Assembly: GCA_964609245.1 (NCBI GenBank)
Contig: CAZSSB010000006.1
Location: forward strand, 44,628 to 108,627
Length of the DNA stretch: 64,000 nt
Source: JAFGCY01 sp964609245
GTDB taxonomy: Bacteria; 4484-113; JAFGCY01
Direction: 5' to 3'
The notes under the pieces were generated by a model. It saw nothing but the letters and a program-made list of their open reading frames with translations. It did not search any database and was not told the DNA's origin. The position numbers and the translations under genes are program-made. Shown here in pieces: positions 37,871-45,412 of the stretch. Each line of letters starts with the position of its first letter. Position 1 is the stretch's first letter.

Positions 37871-38767
37871 TCAGCACAGGAACCTAAGCCCGCCCGCCTG
37901 CACCGCGATCTCAACTGTGTCCGAACCACAGAGATGCAGCTCGCCATCCAGCGCCAGGTAGTCGAGGTGCTCGGCCAGGCTGATGCTGAGGCCCTTGACC
38001 TGGCGGTAGGTGGTGATCGGCAGCCCGAGATGGGTGCCGCGCACGGCGGCAGGGAAGTACTTCAGCAGCTCGAAGCGGCTGGCCTCTTTCACGAGAAGCA
38101 GATCAAGCAGCCCATCATCTGTGCTGGCCCGGGGCGCGATGCGGGTGCCGCCGCCGATGAACGGCGAGTTCATCGCCAGCACCCAGCAGACGCGGCCCGC
38201 GTGGACCTCGTCGTCACACGCTATTCGCGCTTCGACGGAGCGGAAACGCAGCAGGGTGCGCAGGAATGCCACGTTGTAGTTGGCGCCCAGCCGTCCGCGA
38301 CTGCGCTGCCGCGTCTTCAGCGTCTCGCTGTCGATACCGAAGCCGGCGCTGTTGATGAAGCGCACGCCGTTGGCCGTCCCGAAGTCCAGCGCCCGCGGCC
38401 TGAGCCGGCTGAGCCGCCTGATCCGGGCGCCCAGCCGCCGCGGCAGATCGAGCGTGCGGGCGAAGTCATTGCCCGTGCCGCAGGGCAGGATGCCCAGCAC
38501 CTGGGAGTCCAGACTGAGCCCCTGCAGCAGCTGATGCAGCGTGCCGTCGCCGCCGACGGCCAGCACCAGACGGTGCGTGCTGCCGCTGCGCTGTACGATC
38601 TCGCGGACGTGATCCAGATCGCGGGGCAGCACGGCGTCGAGCCGCGGAAACACGTGGGTCAGCTGCGTCTTCAGCAGCGGCAGCAGCTCCAGATTGGCGG
38701 GTGAGAGGACGGCGAGCACCCGCTGGTCACCCAGCGTCGGGTGCACAAGTGACTGATCCTCGGCCAT
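37871..38767 (-). CDS. Diacylglycerol kinase/sphingosine kinase family protein
   Basis: 298 residues. Contains the nucleotide-binding AVGGDGTLHQLLQGL and PCGTGNDFARTLDL, followed by SAGFGID and DDGLLDLLLV. Family members phosphorylate diacylglycerol or related lipids at the membrane face (DgkB, YegS, BmrU types); the substrate is not readable. A minus-strand TACAAT at 38828-38833 could be its promoter, giving a GC-rich leader of about 50 nt. Confidence 0.88.
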   Translation of the reverse strand: MAEDQSLVHPTLGDQRVLAVLSPANLELLPLLKTQLTHVFPRLDAVLPRDLDHVREIVQRSGSTHRLVLAVGGDGTLHQLLQGLSLDSQVLGILPCGTGNDFARTLDLPRRLGARIRRLSRLRPRALDFGTANGVRFINSAGFGIDSETLKTRQRSRGRLGANYNVAFLRTLLRFRSVEARIACDDEVHAGRVCWVLAMNSPFIGGGTRIAPRASTDDGLLDLLLVKEASRFELLKYFPAAVRGTHLGLPITTYRQVKGLSISLAEHLDYLALDGELHLCGSDTVEIAVQAGGLRFLC

Positions 38768-38835
38768 GGTGGCACCGCCCGCCCCGCCGGCGGCTTGCCG
38801 GGCCGGCCCGCAGGCGTTAGGCTTGGGATTGTAGC

Positions 38836-39951
38836 ATGTCAGGGACTTCGCGACGCTTGGCCGCAGGACTCGGGCGCGTGGCGCGCTGGCCGCTGGCTGT
38901 GCTGCTCGTCTGCATACTGGCGGGCATCCTGGTGGTCAACACCGCGCGCGCGGTCAACGTCTACGCCGACTACTTCGTCACGCTGTCGGCGCGCCCGCTG
39001 GCGATGGGCGGCACCGGCGCCGCCCTGCCCCAGAGTGCCGGCGTGTTCTACAACCCGGCCGCGCTGGCCTCGATCCGGCAGCTGACCCTGCTCTACAACC
39101 ACAGCGCCCGCCACTTTCCCGGCAGCCGGGAGGGTGGCCTGCGGGAGTGGGACCAACTCGACGGCGACACCGAGGCCATCGTGGTACCGCTGCCGCTGAG
39201 CACTTACGCCCATGGCTTCACCTTCTCGGGCGAAATGGGTTACGACTACCGCGGCCACCCCGAAGGCGGCTCGCTGGACTACCCCCGGGAGCATTACTGG
39301 GGCAGCGAGGACTACGACGCGCTCGCTGCCAGCTTCGGCCTGCCGCTGTCCGCCGGCATCGCGCTGCGCCGCAGCCTGGGGCGTTTCACCCCCGCGGACG
39401 ATGACCCCGACGGCGTCGCCTGGCTGCGCCACGGCGAGGGCACCCAGTGGGGGGTGCTGGCCCGCGTCTGGCCCGGTCTGGACTATGGCCACAGCGAGCT
39501 GAAGCTGAACTACGACTGGACGGTGCTGGATCAGCCCGAGGAGGGCCGGCGCGCCCTGCCGGCCTTCGGCAGCAAGCACCTCACCGAGCGCAGCGGCTGG
39601 GCACTCCATCCCGTCGGCTGGCTGACGCTTGCCAGCGACGATGTGACTGAGCGCCACATCTTTGACAAGCACACGGACCTCGGCATCGGTGAAACGGTCG
39701 GCCTGGGCCGCATCCACATGGGCAACGAGGAGATCCTACGCACCCACCGCGGCGGCGAGCTGTCCCTGGGATCGCTGGCGCGGCTGCGTTGGGGCGACTA
39801 CGACGGCCACCCCACCTGGGGCCTGGGCCTGAACATGGGCGGGCTATGGCTTAATTACGCGGAGGTCGAGGGGCTGCTACCCAAGATCGTCGGCACGGGC
39901 CGTGGTTTCGAGAACGTGCACATCTACGGCGCCGAAGCAGCGCTGTGGTAA
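38836..39951 (+). CDS. Outer-membrane beta-barrel protein, PorV/UPF0164-like
   Basis: 371 residues. A long N-terminal hydrophobic segment ends near ARA, followed by SARPLAMGGTGAALPQSAGVFYNPAALA. This 'MGG...A....YNPA' signature opens PorV, UPF0164 and related barrels. Alternating strands such as LTLLYNHSARHF and WGLGLNMGGLWLNYAEVE follow, and the chain ends in Trp, as expected for barrel recognition by BamA. Substrate unknown. ATG lies 3 nt after a divergent TACAAT; a weak TGGGAT box (38824-38829) sits 6 nt upstream of its own start. Confidence 0.72.
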   Translation: MSGTSRRLAAGLGRVARWPLAVLLVCILAGILVVNTARAVNVYADYFVTLSARPLAMGGTGAALPQSAGVFYNPAALASIRQLTLLYNHSARHFPGSREGGLREWDQLDGDTEAIVVPLPLSTYAHGFTFSGEMGYDYRGHPEGGSLDYPREHYWGSEDYDALAASFGLPLSAGIALRRSLGRFTPADDDPDGVAWLRHGEGTQWGVLARVWPGLDYGHSELKLNYDWTVLDQPEEGRRALPAFGSKHLTERSGWALHPVGWLTLASDDVTERHIFDKHTDLGIGETVGLGRIHMGNEEILRTHRGGELSLGSLARLRWGDYDGHPTWGLGLNMGGLWLNYAEVEGLLPKIVGTGRGFENVHIYGAEAALW

Positions 39952-39977
39952 CCACACTCGCGTATGCCGATTCTCCT

Positions 39978-40005
39978 GTAGGGGCGCACAGCTGTGCGCC
40001 CCTAC
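39978..40005. repeat. Perfect 28-bp palindrome, GTAGGGGC family
   Basis: Arms GTAGGGGCGCACAG and CTGTGCGCCCCTAC are exact complements. The same core recurs in both 223-bp repeats near 43.4 and 44.7 kb. Confidence 0.9.
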
Positions 40006-40027
40006 CCGGTACCGCCGTGCCTGCTCC

Positions 40028-42064
40028 CTACTCCCGGTCCACGGCGCAGCCCTTCTCGGCAGCTAGCGGTGGATCGGCGCGGCCGGGTCTGCTCCAGGAC
40101 AGTCCGTCACCCGCGAAGTCCCAGGGCAGCGGCTCCTCACCTTCACCCATGGCCTGCAGGTACGTGTCATGCCCGCCGCCGTCGATGAAGACGCCGAGGC
40201 TCAGGATGAAGTCGCGCAGGCTGCCGGGGCGGACGGAGTTGGCCATGCCCAGCGTCACACCGCGGCTGAGGTAGCTATCATCGCCCGCCTTGTCCCAAAA
40301 GACGCCGATGCCGTTGGCGTTGGCCGCGCCGAGGCTGAGGTTCGGGCACGTGTACCTGTCATTGCCCGCCGAGTCCTCCAGCCAGCCGAAGCTGAAGTCG
40401 TGCCCGGCGCCCACGCACATGTTCTGTGCGCCCTCGTAGGCGTCGTCGCCCGCCTCGTCCTGCAGGATGCCCAGCGCGAAGTGCGCTCCGCTGCCCTGGC
40501 AGTACCACTGGCCGAAGTAGCTGTCGCCCCCGCCCTTGTCCGCCAGGATGCCCACGCCGTACCAGTAGGCGCAGCCCTGGCCGAACACGCCGCAGCTGTA
40601 GCTGTCCTGGCCGCCGCCGTCGATCAGCATCCCCGCCCCACCGGCCCAGCTGTGGCCGTCGTTGTAGTCACCACGCCGACCGAAGCCGAAGCCCTGGCTG
40701 AGGCTGGCGTTATGCTCCGCGCTCTGCGGGCTGGGATTGATGATGTCAGTGTCATTGGCGATGTAGGTATCGCTGCCGGCAGCGTCGAGCAGCAGCCCGC
40801 AGCCTTTGGTGAAGCCGTAGCCCTGGCCGTACTGATAACACTCGTAGACGTCGTCGCCCGCCAGGTCGATCAGCATCCCGGTGCCGTATGTCCCGCTGCC
40901 TTGCACCGCCGTGCGGCCGTAGTAGCGGTCGTCGCCCTCCATGTCGCAGAGGATGCCGACGCCGAACAGCCCGGCACCGAGGCTCAGGTCCTGGGCCTGG
41001 TAGAAGTCCCGGCCACCGGCGTCCAATAGCAGGCCGATGCCGAACACACCCGAACCCAGACTGCTGCGCCCCCCGGAGTACTGGTCGTTGCCGCCGAGGT
41101 CCAGCACGACGCTTAGTGGTTGATCGAAGCGGGGCGTTCCGCCGCATTCGCTGTACCGGTCCAGGCCCCCGGTGTCGATCAGCAGCAGCGGGTGCGACGG
41201 CGGGCCGTGACTGTCGTGCTGGTCGCCGCAGATGATCACATAGCCCAGCGGGGTGTGTGCGCGGTACTCGAACTCCCCGAGCGGGCCGAGTTCGGCCAGA
41301 GAACTGGCCGTCGCGTCCGCCGCGATTGCAAGGAGGGTGGCACCGGCGTTCAGCAGACCGAGGTCGATCGTCTCCAGCAGCAGCTCGGTCTCGGTCAGCT
41401 CGGCCAGCTGGGTCGTGAGCGGCAAAAGGTCGTCCTCGCCGCGTGTCAGCGCAGCCGTCTGACGCCGGTATGCCTGCTCGGCATCGATGCCCAGGCGTGC
41501 AAGCGGCACCTCGATCGCCTGGCGGCGATACACCAGCACATCGTGCATCACCAGCAGCAGGACGGCCGCGTGCTGGCGGAGCTCGGGAGGCACGTCGTAG
41601 TAGCCGTCGGTGACGTAGTAGGCCGGTGTCACGTCTTCGTTGAACTCCGCCACCGCCGTTGCCAGTGCCATCGCCTCCAGCCGCCGGGCCTTGTCGCGGT
41701 ACTCCGCCAGCGGATCGCCGGTCAGGCCGACGCGCACGCCCATGTCGGCACGGTTCTGCAGGCGGGAAAGCGTCAGCCCAAGGTCGTCCGCCCCCACCAG
41801 CAGCTCATCCGTCAGCCGCCGCGTATACGGGCTGATCTTGAGCGGGTCGTCGATCAGGGCATTAAAGAACGGCAGGCAGTACTTGTCGCCGCCATAGAAC
41901 TCGCGATCGTGAACGTCCAGCCGCAGCTCATCGGGCGTCATTCCGACCTGCGCCAGCGCCGCAGCAAACAGCTCAAGGTCATCCGGGTCCCACGAATCGC
42001 GGACGGACGTGCCGGAAGCACCGAGCAGGAGGAATACACAAAGGCAGATGGCAGCGTATTTCAT
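40028..42064 (-). CDS. Secreted beta-roll protein with twelve Gly/Asp repeats
   Basis: 678 residues. Signal peptide MKYAAICLCVFLLLGAS. Residues 30-290 are helical with no recognised family. Residues about 293-635 hold about twelve units of 22-30 residues with the core [LVI]-x-D-x-x-G-x-D-x-Y, then a Gly-rich turn such as GSGVFGIG. Examples are LLIDTGGLDRY, VVLDLGGNDQY, LIDLAGDDVYE, LQDEAGDDAYE and VFIDGGGHDTY. This resembles RTX-type parallel beta-rolls but with Tyr in a fixed place and a longer period. Calcium binding is plausible. Leaderless: TACAAT lies exactly 6 nt before the ATG. Confidence 0.8.
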   Translation of the reverse strand: MKYAAICLCVFLLLGASGTSVRDSWDPDDLELFAAALAQVGMTPDELRLDVHDREFYGGDKYCLPFFNALIDDPLKISPYTRRLTDELLVGADDLGLTLSRLQNRADMGVRVGLTGDPLAEYRDKARRLEAMALATAVAEFNEDVTPAYYVTDGYYDVPPELRQHAAVLLLVMHDVLVYRRQAIEVPLARLGIDAEQAYRRQTAALTRGEDDLLPLTTQLAELTETELLLETIDLGLLNAGATLLAIAADATASSLAELGPLGEFEYRAHTPLGYVIICGDQHDSHGPPSHPLLLIDTGGLDRYSECGGTPRFDQPLSVVLDLGGNDQYSGGRSSLGSGVFGIGLLLDAGGRDFYQAQDLSLGAGLFGVGILCDMEGDDRYYGRTAVQGSGTYGTGMLIDLAGDDVYECYQYGQGYGFTKGCGLLLDAAGSDTYIANDTDIINPSPQSAEHNASLSQGFGFGRRGDYNDGHSWAGGAGMLIDGGGQDSYSCGVFGQGCAYWYGVGILADKGGGDSYFGQWYCQGSGAHFALGILQDEAGDDAYEGAQNMCVGAGHDFSFGWLEDSAGNDRYTCPNLSLGAANANGIGVFWDKAGDDSYLSRGVTLGMANSVRPGSLRDFILSLGVFIDGGGHDTYLQAMGEGEEPLPWDFAGDGLSWSRPGRADPPLAAEKGCAVDRE

Positions 42065-42070
42065 TAGTCA

Positions 42071-42076
42071 ATTGTA
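42071..42076 (-). promoter_or_regulatory. -10 box of leaderless promoter, beta-roll protein
   Basis: TACAAT on the minus strand, 6 nt before ATG 42064; a palindromic repeat begins at the next base upstream. Confidence 0.72.
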
Positions 42077-42177
42077 GTAGGGGCGACGCATGCGTCGCCC
42101 GTGTCGCTCCCACCGACGATTCAGTAGGGGAGCCACTTGTGGCTCCCAACGCGGGCGGCACAAGTGCCGCCCCTACC
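42077..42177. repeat. Three GTAGGGG-type palindromes
   Basis: Cores GGGCGACGCATGCGTCGCCC (42081-42100), GGGAGCCACTTGTGGCTCCC-like and GGGCGGCACAAGTGCCGCCC-like, framed by GTAGGGG and CCCCTACC. They fill the gap between two genes. Confidence 0.85.
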
Positions 42178-42194
42178 CCGCCTGGCACGTCCTG

Positions 42195-42572
42195 CTATTC
42201 CTGCTCGAAGGTCTGCCAGCTGAACGCGATCGGGTAGTCGTCGGGATCGTAGGTGAAGAAGTAGTAGCGCTGCTCGGCGGCGTCGGGCGGTGCGCTGATC
42301 CGCACCCGCCGCCTGCTAAGCCGCGCGTAGAGCTTCTCCAGTTCCTCGATGCTGTCCACCGTCCAGCCGATGTAGCTGCCGAGGTCCAGCTGCGGCTCGC
42401 CCGGCGAGAGCGTCAGCAGCAGGTGCTCACTCGTCAGCCAGGCCATCTCGGGAGCACCGTGGTCGTAGTAGAAGCCAAGCACGGTGACGTAGAAGTCGAT
42501 CGAGCGCTTCATGTCGCGGACGGTGCGGTGGATATGCACGCGTCCCTCGGGCTTGACCAGCGGCCTGCGCAT
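42195..42572 (-). CDS. Glyoxalase/VOC-family protein
   Basis: 125 residues, one VOC beta-alpha-beta-beta-beta pair: VHIHRTVRDMKRSIDFYVTVLGFYYDHG, then the second module ending YFFTYDPDDYPIAFSWQ. VOC proteins are metal-dependent lyases, dioxygenases or resistance proteins; the His and Glu typical of metal sites are partly present (H15, final E residues), but the reaction cannot be assigned. Its TACAAT box sits in the last codons of uppP. Confidence 0.8.
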   Translation of the reverse strand: MRRPLVKPEGRVHIHRTVRDMKRSIDFYVTVLGFYYDHGAPEMAWLTSEHLLLTLSPGEPQLDLGSYIGWTVDSIEELEKLYARLSRRRVRISAPPDAAEQRYYFFTYDPDDYPIAFSWQTFEQE

Positions 42573-42576
42573 CGCT

Positions 42577-43371
42577 CTATTGTAGGCCCGCTCCCTGGCC
42601 GATCGCCAGCGCGACGACGCCCAGCAGCGCGCAGTACAAGGCGAACCAGCTCAGGCGCGCGCGCTGAAGCAGCCACAGCACGCCATGGATCGCGATGATC
42701 CCGCAGATCAGCGCCGCGATGAAGCCTATTCCCAGCCCCAGCGGGTTGATCCCACCGGCCGCGATCTCCGCCGGCACGTCGAACGCGGTCAGTACGCCCG
42801 CACCGGCGATCACCGGCACTGACAGCAGGAAGCTGAAGCGCGCCGCCTTCGTGCGGTCCATCCCCAGCTGGACGCCCGCGCCGATCGTCGCGCCGCTGCG
42901 GCTGATACCGGGCAGCGCCGCCAGCGCTTGGGCCACGCCGATCAGCAGCGAGCCACCGACGCTCAGCGCCTGTCGCTCGCCGCCCCGCCGGAGCCGCACG
43001 TCCGCCAGCGTGAGCCACAGCGCGGTAACCAGCAGCATCCCCCCCACCAGCCGGACCGCGTAGGGGGCCTCGGTGAGCGCCGCCAGCTGGTCCTTGAAGG
43101 GCAGCACCAGCACGACGGTCATGATGGTGCCCAGCAGGATCAGCAGCAGGTAGTTCCAGCGGCGCTCGCTGAAGATCAGCGCGATGTCGCGGCGGTAGAC
43201 GATCACCACGCTCAGCAGCGTCGCGACGTGCAGCGCCACCTCGGTGGTAACGCCGGCGGGGTTCATCTTCAGCCAGTGCTCGGCCAGCACCAGGTGCCCG
43301 CTGGAGCTGACCGGCAGAAACTCGGTCAGCCCCTGGATCACACCCAGCAACAGATAGGCGAAAAGCTCCAC
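42577..43371 (-). CDS. uppP: Undecaprenyl-diphosphatase
   Basis: 264 residues, mostly transmembrane helices. Begins MELFAYLLLGVIQGLTEFLPVSSSGHLVL, the conserved active region with Glu and His, and has the second motif ALPGISRSGATIGAGVQLG. It dephosphorylates undecaprenyl pyrophosphate to recycle the lipid carrier for peptidoglycan and O-antigen. GTG start at 43371 is set by TAGAAT 6 nt upstream. Confidence 0.95.
   Translation of the reverse strand: MELFAYLLLGVIQGLTEFLPVSSSGHLVLAEHWLKMNPAGVTTEVALHVATLLSVVIVYRRDIALIFSERRWNYLLLILLGTIMTVVLVLPFKDQLAALTEAPYAVRLVGGMLLVTALWLTLADVRLRRGGERQALSVGGSLLIGVAQALAALPGISRSGATIGAGVQLGMDRTKAARFSFLLSVPVIAGAGVLTAFDVPAEIAAGGINPLGLGIGFIAALICGIIAIHGVLWLLQRARLSWFALYCALLGVVALAIGQGAGLQ
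42579..42584 (-). promoter_or_regulatory. -10 box of VOC gene inside uppP 3' end
   Basis: TACAAT is formed by the last uppP codons (CTA CAA TAG), 6 nt before ATG 42572. Confidence 0.7.
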
Positions 43372-43377
43372 GCGTGC

Positions 43378-43383
43378 ATTCTA
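43378..43383 (-). promoter_or_regulatory. -10 box of leaderless promoter, uppP
   Basis: TAGAAT on the minus strand, 6 nt before GTG 43371. Confidence 0.72.
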
Positions 43384-43419
43384 GCTGTAGGGACGGCACT
43401 CATGACACGCGCATCCCCG

Positions 43420-43642
43420 GTAGGGGCCGGACCCCGCGCCGGCCCGTCCCCGGTAGGGGCGCACAGCTGTGCGCCCGTACACGAGGAGAACGACCACAGA
43501 GATCACAGAGGAATCAGAGGTGGGTTGGGAGTAGGGGCGATCCCGCCATGGCGGGACGTCGCCCGCAACGGTGCATCAACCACAGAGATCACAACGAACA
43601 CACGGGTGGCAGGGAGTAGGGGTCAGGCTTGCCTGACCCACC
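43420..43642. repeat. 223-bp direct repeat, copy A
   Basis: By eye identical to 44672-44894. It contains palindromes with cores GCGCACAGCTGTGCGC, ATCCCGCCATGGCGGGA and GTCAGGCTTGCCTGAC, separated by two copies of an ACCACAGAGATCACA word. It flanks the ankyrin gene on its 3' side. Confidence 0.92.
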
Positions 43643-43676
43643 CTGGAATGCGGGCGAGGCCGGCGGATGTGATCTG

Positions 43677-44642
43677 CTACTTGGGTGGGCCCAGGAGATC
43701 GGCCACGTCAGCAAAACCCTCCTCTGTAGCCAGATCCAGCGGAGCCTTCCCGTCGTCATTCAGGAGTGTGGCATTTGCACCGGACTCCAGCAACAAGAGC
43801 ACCACATCGCGGTGACCTGCTCTCGCCGCTTTGTGCAGCGGAGTCTCACCGGTGGCATCCACCGTGTCAACGTCGGCACCAAAGCCCAGCAATACTCCGA
43901 CGGCCTCCCCGGCACCAGACTCAGCCGCGAAGTGAAGCGGTGTCTGCCCAGCCGGCACCCACTCGTAACCGATGACTGCGTCCACATTCGCGCCGGCCTC
44001 CAGGAGGCATCGGGCCACATCTGCATCGTCTGTCTTGCAGGCTGTATGTAATGGTGTCGCACCACTCTCGGCCTGCGCATCGACTACTGCACCAGCCCGA
44101 ACCATCGACTGCGCAGCTTCAACCGTTGCCGCAACGTGAAGCGGTGTGTAGCCGAATTCGTCTTCCACGTTGCAGTCCGCTCCGGCTTCCACAAGCATTT
44201 CCACGATCTCGGCACTGCCGACACCGGATGCGTAGTGGAGCGGGCTCCAGGCTGGGGATCCTGTTGCCTGCACGTTCGCCTTGGCACCTGCTTCAAGCAG
44301 CATCCGGACTACACCGCTGTGCCCGTTGATGCAGGCGAACGCCAGTGGTGTCTCTGCAGCGCGATCAGCGAGATCTACATCGGCGCCGTGTTCCAGCAGC
44401 ATTGCGACGATGCCGTTGTAGCCCCCCAGCGCAGCCCAATGCAGGGCAGAACATCCCAGCTCGTCCGTCCCGTTAACGTTGGCTGGGGTCTCCAGAAGTG
44501 TGGCAACCTCAGCGGCATTGCCTGCCGTGGCCGCTGCGATCAACTGATCCGTTTCGGGCGGCTGAGTGCAGGAGAACACCGAGAGTGCAAGCACAACACC
44601 CGCGATCAACAGGAGAGTGCCCTTCATGCATTTGGCGGACAT
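43677..44642 (-). CDS. Ankyrin-repeat lipoprotein
   Basis: 321 residues from ATG 44642 (ATG 44627 also possible). Lipobox SVFSC near residue 26. About eight ankyrin repeats follow (e.g. GCSALHWAALGGYNGIVAML, GYTPLHVAATVE, GETPLHKAARAGHRDVVLLL). Ankyrin stacks bind proteins; a lipid anchor places it in the periplasm. Base composition looks lower in G+C than the neighbours, with more A/T-ending codons. It lies precisely between two identical 223-bp direct repeats, suggesting a mobile or recently duplicated cassette. A leaderless 4-codon frame precedes it. Confidence 0.88.
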   Translation of the reverse strand: MSAKCMKGTLLLIAGVVLALSVFSCTQPPETDQLIAAATAGNAAEVATLLETPANVNGTDELGCSALHWAALGGYNGIVAMLLEHGADVDLADRAAETPLAFACINGHSGVVRMLLEAGAKANVQATGSPAWSPLHYASGVGSAEIVEMLVEAGADCNVEDEFGYTPLHVAATVEAAQSMVRAGAVVDAQAESGATPLHTACKTDDADVARCLLEAGANVDAVIGYEWVPAGQTPLHFAAESGAGEAVGVLLGFGADVDTVDATGETPLHKAARAGHRDVVLLLLESGANATLLNDDGKAPLDLATEEGFADVADLLGPPK

Positions 44643-44656
44643 CACTTGCGCTCCAC
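44642..44656 (-). other. Possible leaderless 4-codon upstream ORF
   Basis: GTG GAG CGC AAG TGA starts 6 nt after TACAAT and its TGA overlaps the ankyrin ATG (TGATG), allowing termination-reinitiation. Confidence 0.4.
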
Positions 44657-44662
44657 GCGTCC

Positions 44663-44668
44663 ATTGTA
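44663..44668 (-). promoter_or_regulatory. -10 box, ankyrin gene
   Basis: TACAAT on the minus strand, 6 nt before the upstream GTG at 44656; the -35 region lies in repeat copy B. Confidence 0.6.
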
Positions 44669-44671
44669 TCC

Positions 44672-44894
44672 GTAGGGGCCGGACCCCGCGCCGGCCCGTC
44701 CCCGGTAGGGGCGCACAGCTGTGCGCCCGTACACGAGGAGAACGACCACAGAGATCACAGAGGAATCAGAGGTGGGTTGGGAGTAGGGGCGATCCCGCCA
44801 TGGCGGGACGTCGCCCGCAACGGTGCATCAACCACAGAGATCACAACGAACACACGGGTGGCAGGGAGTAGGGGTCAGGCTTGCCTGACCCACC
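44672..44894. repeat. 223-bp direct repeat, copy B
   Basis: Same orientation and length as 43420-43642, no mismatch seen by eye. A further palindrome with arms GGGCGAGGC and GCCTCGCCC follows at about 44905-44925. Confidence 0.92.
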
Positions 44895-44942
44895 TTTGAA
44901 ATGTGGGCGAGGCAAGCCTCGCCCCTACACGACTGCCACCAT

Positions 44943-44948
44943 TACAAT
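44943..44948 (+). promoter_or_regulatory. -10 box of leaderless promoter
   Basis: TACAAT, 7 nt before ATG 44956. Confidence 0.7.
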
Positions 44949-44955
44949 ACTCCCC

Positions 44956-45387
44956 ATGACGGTTGCAGCGGCAGGTCTGGCCGGCTTCATCGCGCTGATC
45001 GAGACCACCCAGCGCGCCTATGAGGAGCGGTGCCTGGAGGACTACCTGGGTGCCTTTTCCGCGGACTATGCCGGCGCGCAGCTGGGCAGCGATTTCAGCG
45101 AGGACGCCGCCGGCCTGCGCGAGCGGCTGACGGCCGACATGGAGAAGTACCAGCTCATCAGCATGGACTTCGAGATCCTGCGCTGCTGGGCGGCGGGCCC
45201 GTGCGCCTATTCCCATATGCGCTATCACACCCGACTCAGGCACAAGACCAGCGGGCGCGTGCTGGTGGACAAGCGCGAGAACCTGGTTTTCGGCCACCCG
45301 GAGCAGGGCGGCCGCTGGCTGCTTGACGGCAAGATCGGTCTCAGCGCGGAGAACTACTTCGAGCAGCCGCCGCCGGCAGATCAATAG
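44956..45387 (+). CDS. NTF2/SnoaL-like small protein
   Basis: 143 residues. Pattern of an NTF2-like cone: N-terminal helices (FIALIETTQRAYEERCLEDYLGAFSADYAG), then strands SMDFEILRCWAAGPCAYSHMRYHTRLR and a final WLLDGKIGLSAENYFEQ. Members include ketosteroid isomerase-like enzymes and DUF4440 proteins; no catalytic residues can be assigned. No signal peptide. Leaderless start. It precedes bshA by 25 nt, but bshA has its own promoter. Confidence 0.6.
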   Translation: MTVAAAGLAGFIALIETTQRAYEERCLEDYLGAFSADYAGAQLGSDFSEDAAGLRERLTADMEKYQLISMDFEILRCWAAGPCAYSHMRYHTRLRHKTSGRVLVDKRENLVFGHPEQGGRWLLDGKIGLSAENYFEQPPPADQ

Positions 45388-45398
45388 CGCCGGCCTGT

Positions 45399-45404
45399 TA
45401 GTAT
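45399..45404 (+). promoter_or_regulatory. -10 box of leaderless promoter, bshA
   Basis: TAGTAT, 8 nt before ATG 45413. Confidence 0.55.
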
Positions 45405-45412
45405 TACTCTTG

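Noticed and set aside
43374..44871. Identical small frames over the 223-bp repeats
   Set aside because: They are translations of the repeat DNA itself, useful only as proof of near-identity.
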